Assembly: GCA_047975545.1 (NCBI GenBank) | Contig: JBKEDS010000063.1 | Location: 1-25,246 of the forward strand | Direction of reading: 5' to 3' | DNA: 25,246 nucleotides | Source of the DNA: JBKEDS01 sp047975545 | GTDB lineage: Bacteria > Bacteroidota > Bacteroidia > Flavobacteriales > Flavobacteriaceae | Shown: piece after piece, positions 21,527 to 25,246 of the stretch | How the letters are laid out: each line of letters begins with the position of its first letter | Numbering within the stretch: the stretch's first letter is position 1 | Translations under genes and position numbers: made by a program | Notes under the pieces: generated by a model | What the model saw: the letters and a program-made list of their open reading frames with translations, nothing else | The model's database searches: none | Told to the model about the DNA's origin: nothing

Positions 21527-22138
21527 TTAAAGGTCTTCTAAAAGGAGTAGGTATAGGTTTTTTGTGCTGCTACCGTAACTTAAAAAATCCTTGTCGGTGT
21601 TAGATTTAAAGTGTTTTATCGTGGTAATATTGGTTGGAATATTTTTTTTGTTCTTGGCCTTAATGCCCTTTAGGCCTTCGCCTATGGTGTCCACCATTTG
21701 GCTGGTGGTTGCAAAAACAACAAAAGTAACGGGAAGCTCGGGCAGTTTTTTTTCAAAAATTTGTTTTGATGAAATTAATAGCGAACCATCGTCGGCAATT
21801 AAGTTTTCGCAGGTTGTTAAAAAGAAGGCACAGGAATCGGTGTTTTTAGTGGGCCTAAGGTTCGAGTTTTTAAATTTATCGGCCAAGTTGTCGTCTACAA
21901 TAAGGGCGTTTTGGTTTTCCCAATGGTTTTCTTCCAGAATATGTTGTAGGTTTTGGTATATTTCATTTAAATTTTCGCAATACAAAAACTTACCGCCGTT
22001 AGCTTTAAAGTTTATGGTAAACCTTTCGTCTAAAGGAAGTTTAACCTCCGGCATGTACTTGCCCCTTTCGTCCGATTGCAATTCTTCTTTAGAATGGTCG
22101 GGCTTTGAAGGGCCAAAAAGTTTTCTAAAAAGACTCAT
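21527..22138 (-). CDS. LUD-domain (LutC/YkgG-like) protein
   Basis: 203-residue protein resembling the LUD domain family found in lactate-utilisation proteins LutB/LutC. Visible features: N-terminal MSLFRKLFGPSKPDHSKEEL, a central FFLTTCENLIADDGSLLISS segment typical of LUD proteins (here the T-GS type loop), VTFVVFATTSQMVDTIGEGL, and a hydrophobic LYLLLLEDL end. No iron-sulfur cysteine motif is present, so it is not LutB. Its role beside cdsA and psd is unknown to me. It is first in the minus-strand phospholipid operon, with a TATATTTG box upstream at 22181-22188. Confidence 0.8.
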   Translation of the reverse strand: MSLFRKLFGPSKPDHSKEELQSDERGKYMPEVKLPLDERFTINFKANGGKFLYCENLNEIYQNLQHILEENHWENQNALIVDDNLADKFKNSNLRPTKNTDSCAFFLTTCENLIADDGSLLISSKQIFEKKLPELPVTFVVFATTSQMVDTIGEGLKGIKAKNKKNIPTNITTIKHFKSNTDKDFLSYGSSTKNLYLLLLEDL

Positions 22139-22180
22139 TTAAATGTTACTATTAACACCGTTCTGTTTTAAGAATCCCCC

Positions 22181-22188
22181 CAAATATA
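22181..22188 (-). promoter_or_regulatory. -7 box for the LUD-cdsA-psd-ACBP operon (TATATTTG)
   Basis: Exact TAnnTTTG on the minus strand, 43 bp upstream of the LUD gene start, directly after the T run of the ftsH terminator. No clear -33 TTG at the usual spacing. Confidence 0.6.
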
Positions 22189-22227
22189 AAAAATCTTGAA
22201 TTAACAGACGATTAATTCAAGATTTTT
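22189..22227 (-). terminator. Intrinsic terminator after ftsH
   Basis: Perfect 16-bp stem (AAAAATCTTGAATTAA / TTAATTCAAGATTTTT) with a 7-nt loop. Both ends are A/T runs, so it could act in either direction; on the minus strand it closes rsfS-ftsH. A second small palindrome CTCGATAATCGAG lies beside it (22229-22242). Confidence 0.85.
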
Positions 22228-22341
22228 ACTCGATAATCGAGATTTAAATACTCTAAATTTGGTTTAAAAACCTATTTTTTGTCTTGTTAAGCGCTTTTAA
22301 ACTTATCCTAAGTTGGTTGGCTTAGCAAAACATGATAAAAT

Positions 22342-24318
22342 CTATTCTTCTTCTTCAGCAATAGGGCTATCGATTTTTGATGTTACCGAAGCTGTGTTTT
22401 CGGGCTCAAATGTGCGTTGGCCAAATATTTTTTCAAGGTTATCTTTAAAAATAACTTCTTTTTCCAATAACACTTCGGCCAATTGGGTTAATTTATCCTT
22501 GTTTTCTTCAAGCAACTTAACGGCACGTTTGTATTGTTCTTCAATAATGTTGGATATTTCCTTATCGATTAATTCTGCGGTTTGTTCGCTATAAGGCTTG
22601 GAAAAACTGTATTCGCTTTGCCCCGAGGAATCGTAATAGGTTAGGTTTCCAATTTTGTCGCTCAGCCCGTAAATGGTAACCATGGCTCGGGCCTGTTTGG
22701 TTACTTTTTCCAAATCGCTTAAAGCTCCGGTGGATATTTTTCCGAAAATAACCTGCTCAGCGGCTCGGCCACCAAGGGCGGCGCACATTTCGTCCAGCAT
22801 TTGTTCGGGGCGTACAATTAGGCGTTCCTCGGGTAAATACCAAGCGGCACCCAATGAACGGCCTCGAGGTACAATAGTTACTTTTACCAAGGGTGCGGCA
22901 TGTTCCAGCATCCAGCTAACGGTAGCATGTCCGGCTTCGTGGTAGGCTACGGCTTTTTTTTCGCCGGGGGTAATAATTTTATTTTTCTTTTCCAATCCGC
23001 CAATAATACGGTCTACCGCATCAAGAAAATCTTGCTTGTCCACGGCTTTTTTTCCGTTTCTGGCGGCAATTAAAGCCGCTTCGTTACATACGTTTGCTAT
23101 ATCGGCGCCCGAAAAACCGGGGGTTTGCCGGGAAAGAAAATCCAAATCTAAATCTTGGGTTTTTTTTAATGGGCGTAAGTGTACCTCGAAAATTTCCTTG
23201 CGTTCCCTAATATCGGGCAGGTCCACATAAATTTGCCTGTCAAAACGTCCTGCTCGCATTAAGGCCTTATCCAAAATATCGGCCCTATTGGTGGCTGCCA
23301 TAACAATAACGTTGGTGTTGGTGCCAAAACCATCCATTTCGGTTAGGAGCTGGTTAAGGGTGTTTTCGCGCTCGTCGTTACTGCCGGACATGGCATTTTT
23401 ACCCCTTGCACGGCCAATGGCATCGATTTCGTCTATAAAAATAATGGAGGGCGATTTTTCCTTGGCCTGTTTAAACAAATCCCTAACACGGGAAGCGCCC
23501 ACGCCCACGAACATTTCAACAAAATCGGAGCCCGATAACGAGAAAAACGGTACTTTGGCCTCGCCGGCAACGGCTTTTGCCAATAGGGTTTTTCCTGTTC
23601 CCGGAGGGCCTACGAGTAAAGCGCCTTTGGGTATTTTACCGCCAAGAGTGGTGTATTTTTCGGGGAATTTCAGGAAGTCTACAATTTCCTGTACTTCTTC
23701 CTTAGCGCCTTCAAGACCGGCTACATCCTTAAACGATGTTTTTACTTCGGTGTTTTGGTCGAACAGTCTGGCTCGGGATTTTCCTATATTAAAAATTTGC
23801 CCACCGGCACCGCCACCGGCACCGCCCGACATACGGCGCATAATAAATATCCATACGCCAATAAGTAGTAGGAAGGGTAGGAGGCTTAGCAATATTTCGG
23901 TCCATGTGCCTTGTGCCCTGTCGTAATCCACTATGGGTTTGGGGTCTAATTTTTCTGTGGTTTCGTCTAATTTTTTTTCAAAATTTTCCAACGAACCATA
24001 TTCGAAGGTGTAGTTGGGCAATTTAGACGAAGTGGCAAAAAACGATGTTGGTTTCGATTTTTTATGGGTGTCTTTTTCTTCGGCTTCCGAGGTTAAGTAC
24101 ACTTCAACGGTGGCCGTATTGGGTATAACTATAACCTTGGCTACATCGCCATCTTCGAGATATTTAAAAAAATCGGCAGGGGTTATTTCTTTTTCATCTT
24201 GCATGGCACTGCTGCCAAATAATTGAAACCCTATAAACAGGGCTATTAATATACCGTAAATCCAATATGGGTTGAATTTTGGTTTTGTTTCTTTTATGTT
24301 TTTCTGTTCTTGTGACAT
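22342..24318 (-). CDS. ftsH: ATP-dependent zinc metalloprotease FtsH
   Basis: 658-residue membrane-anchored AAA+ protease degrading misfolded membrane and regulatory proteins. Start chosen at MSQEQKNIKET (24318); a longer frame to 24369 would overlap rsfS by 43 bp. Order: TM1 near 18-34, periplasmic domain, TM2 near 142-159, Gly-rich linker, Walker A GPPGTGKT at 237-244, Walker B IIFIDEIDAIG near 292-302, SRH TNRADILDKALMRAGRFDR near 343-361, and zinc site HEAGH at 460-464. The C terminus is acidic (ends AEEEE). 8 bp downstream of rsfS, so co-transcribed. Confidence 0.97.
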   Translation of the reverse strand: MSQEQKNIKETKPKFNPYWIYGILIALFIGFQLFGSSAMQDEKEITPADFFKYLEDGDVAKVIVIPNTATVEVYLTSEAEEKDTHKKSKPTSFFATSSKLPNYTFEYGSLENFEKKLDETTEKLDPKPIVDYDRAQGTWTEILLSLLPFLLLIGVWIFIMRRMSGGAGGGAGGQIFNIGKSRARLFDQNTEVKTSFKDVAGLEGAKEEVQEIVDFLKFPEKYTTLGGKIPKGALLVGPPGTGKTLLAKAVAGEAKVPFFSLSGSDFVEMFVGVGASRVRDLFKQAKEKSPSIIFIDEIDAIGRARGKNAMSGSNDERENTLNQLLTEMDGFGTNTNVIVMAATNRADILDKALMRAGRFDRQIYVDLPDIRERKEIFEVHLRPLKKTQDLDLDFLSRQTPGFSGADIANVCNEAALIAARNGKKAVDKQDFLDAVDRIIGGLEKKNKIITPGEKKAVAYHEAGHATVSWMLEHAAPLVKVTIVPRGRSLGAAWYLPEERLIVRPEQMLDEMCAALGGRAAEQVIFGKISTGALSDLEKVTKQARAMVTIYGLSDKIGNLTYYDSSGQSEYSFSKPYSEQTAELIDKEISNIIEEQYKRAVKLLEENKDKLTQLAEVLLEKEVIFKDNLEKIFGQRTFEPENTASVTSKIDSPIAEEEE

Positions 24319-24326
24319 ACTTTTAT

Positions 24327-24698
24327 TTAGTAACTCGTTTCTATAACTGTTGTTTTTGCGTCGCCCCAAAGGCTTTCTATATCGTAATACTGCCTGATGT
24401 GTTTCTGGAACACGTGCACCACCACGTTAACATAGTCCATTAACACCCATTCGGCGTTGTCCAAGCCTTCGGTGTGCCATGGGTGGTCCTTAAGTGTTTT
24501 GCTTACTTTTTTTTGTACAGCGTTTACAATGGCTGCTACTTGCGTGTTCGAGGTGCCTTCGCAAATTATAAAGTAGTCGCAAACCGTGTTTTCAATTTCC
24601 CTTAAATCCAAAATGGTTATTTCCTTTCCCTTAACATCTTCAATACCGCTAATAATTACCGATATTAGTTGGTCTGCGCTTATGTTTTTTTTCGCCAT
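24327..24698 (-). CDS. rsfS: Ribosomal silencing factor RsfS
   Basis: 123-residue RsfS (Iojap/YbeB family), which binds uL14 and blocks subunit joining when nutrients are scarce. Motifs: ITILDLREIENTVCDYFIIC, EGTSNTQVAAI, the HTEGLDNAEWVLMDYVNVVV block (its Trp and the preceding HTEG are typical) and YYDIESLWGDA at the C terminus. Its target protein gene rplN is at 468-836 in this window. The -7 box TAACTTTG is at 24720-24727 on the minus strand. ftsH follows 8 bp downstream. Confidence 0.96.
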   Translation of the reverse strand: MAKKNISADQLISVIISGIEDVKGKEITILDLREIENTVCDYFIICEGTSNTQVAAIVNAVQKKVSKTLKDHPWHTEGLDNAEWVLMDYVNVVVHVFQKHIRQYYDIESLWGDAKTTVIETSY

Positions 24699-24719
24699 TA
24701 AAATGTTTTATAATTTTTG

Positions 24720-24727
24720 CAAAGTTA
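24720..24727 (-). promoter_or_regulatory. -7 box of predicted rsfS-ftsH promoter (TAACTTTG)
   Basis: Exact TAnnTTTG on the minus strand, 21 bp upstream of the rsfS ATG, giving a leader of roughly 15 nt. The divergent birA promoter could not be pinned down in the remaining A/T-rich spacer. Confidence 0.65.
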
Positions 24728-24794
24728 TTATTTTTTTGGTTCTTTACGCTTTAAAATAATCTTAAGATTTAAGACCTTGAATAATTGCGATTAT

Positions 24795-25246
24795 ATGCCT
24801 ATAATCAAACTTAATGCCATCGATTCTACCAATAGTTATTTGCGCTTGCGTTGTGCCCGGGAAAACTTAGACGATTTTACCGTTGTAGTTACCGAAAACC
24901 AAACCGGTGGACGTGGGCAAATGGGTACGGTTTGGGCATCGGAAAGCGCTAAAAACCTAACCTTTAGCGTGTATAAAAAGGTTGCCGACGTAGATTTGGA
25001 ATACCCTTTTTATATAAGCATGGCTACGGCTTTGGCGGTAGTAAAAGCGCTTCAGTTTTTTGCCATTCCGAAGTTGGCGATAAAATGGCCTAACGACATA
25101 TTGTCAGAAGATAAGAAGTTATGTGGCATTATAATAGAAAATATTGTAACGCAAAACAAATTTATGGAATCGGTTAACGGAATTGGTTTGAATTTTAACC
25201 AGTCGGAATTTTCTAAATTACAGCAATCAGAATCGCTAAAACTAAA
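24795..25246 (+). CDS. birA: Biotin--[acetyl-CoA-carboxylase] ligase, 5' part
   Basis: 150 codons visible before the window ends, so the gene is cut by the edge, not broken. The protein starts directly with the catalytic domain (MPIIKLNAIDSTNSYL), without the N-terminal DNA-binding domain of E. coli BirA, so it is a type I ligase and probably not a repressor. Active-site motifs: TGGRGQMGTVW at 37-47 (biotinyl-AMP binding), KWPNDIL at 97-103, and KKLCGIIIE at 107-115. Divergent from rsfS-ftsH across a 96-bp spacer. Confidence 0.93.
   Translation, partial: MPIIKLNAIDSTNSYLRLRCARENLDDFTVVVTENQTGGRGQMGTVWASESAKNLTFSVYKKVADVDLEYPFYISMATALAVVKALQFFAIPKLAIKWPNDILSEDKKLCGIIIENIVTQNKFMESVNGIGLNFNQSEFSKLQQSESLKL

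Noticed and set aside
21591..22142. 183-codon plus-strand frame opposite the LUD gene
   Set aside because: It is an antisense shadow, while the minus-strand frame is recognisable and fits the operon.
23288..23926. 212-codon plus-strand frame opposite ftsH
   Set aside because: Antisense to the AAA domain of ftsH with Pro/Ser/Arg-rich composition typical of shadow frames; no start context or family features.
24319..24369. Longer ftsH N terminus starting at 24369
   Set aside because: It would overlap rsfS by 43 bp and add a residue string (MGRRKNNSYRNELLNKS) not typical of FtsH; MSQEQKN at 24318 gives a natural start 8 bp past rsfS.
24795..25246. Truncated birA as a pseudogene
   Set aside because: The frame is open to the last base of the window; it is cut by the window edge.

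Overview
The window reads as chromosomal DNA from a member of the Bacteroidota, most likely family Flavobacteriaceae. The protein sequences have that character throughout. Start codons are preceded by A-rich leaders rather than Shine-Dalgarno sequences. The best promoter matches are of the Bacteroidota TAnnTTTG (-7) type. The order rplQ-carA-eno-gltA is one I associate with that family. Genus cannot be fixed by eye.

Positions 1-10047 (+) hold the end of the S10 cluster plus the spc and alpha ribosomal clusters: rpmC, rpsQ, rplN, rplX, rplE, rpsN, rpsH, rplF, rplR, rpsE, rpmD, rplO, secY, infA, rpmJ, rpsM, rpsK, then a terminator and promoter, then rpsD, rpoA and rplQ, closed by a strong intrinsic terminator. 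The 38-codon rpmJ (6440-6556) is a real gene that is easily missed because of its size. The first six genes are packed 2-12 bp apart. From rpsN onward, most spacers are 58-174 bp long and filled with small inverted or tandem repeats that run up to the next start codon.

Positions 10178-18631 (+) hold metabolic genes: carA (carbamoyl phosphate synthase small subunit), eno (enolase), gltA (citrate synthase), an arginine-deiminase/DDAH-like amidinohydrolase, a CtlX-type citrulline hydrolase, and argS. With carA at one end and argS at the other, this stretch has a loose arginine/citrulline theme. Two spacers, 11294-11749 and 14503-14870, exceed 300 bp and carry relics of dispersed palindromic repeats. 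The first also holds a doubtful 47-codon ORF.

Positions 18651-19792 look like an accessory insertion: a markedly A+T-rich, lipoprotein-type retropepsin-like protease gene, possibly frameshifted in its signal peptide, followed by a repeat-bearing spacer.

Positions 19793-24698 (-) hold two convergent-facing transcription units. One is LUD-domain protein, cdsA, psd and an acyl-CoA-binding protein, a phospholipid cluster with overlapping or nearly touching genes. The other, upstream of it, is rsfS-ftsH, closed by a 16-bp perfect-stem terminator. A divergent birA-type biotin ligase gene (+) runs off the right edge.

No CRISPR array, tRNA, rRNA, prophage, insertion sequence or defence system was found. 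I see no clear new multi-gene system. The most interesting material is non-coding: several repeat families inside ribosomal operon spacers, a structured rpsD leader, terminators abutting promoters, an octamer array before ctlX, and the possible signal-peptide frameshift.
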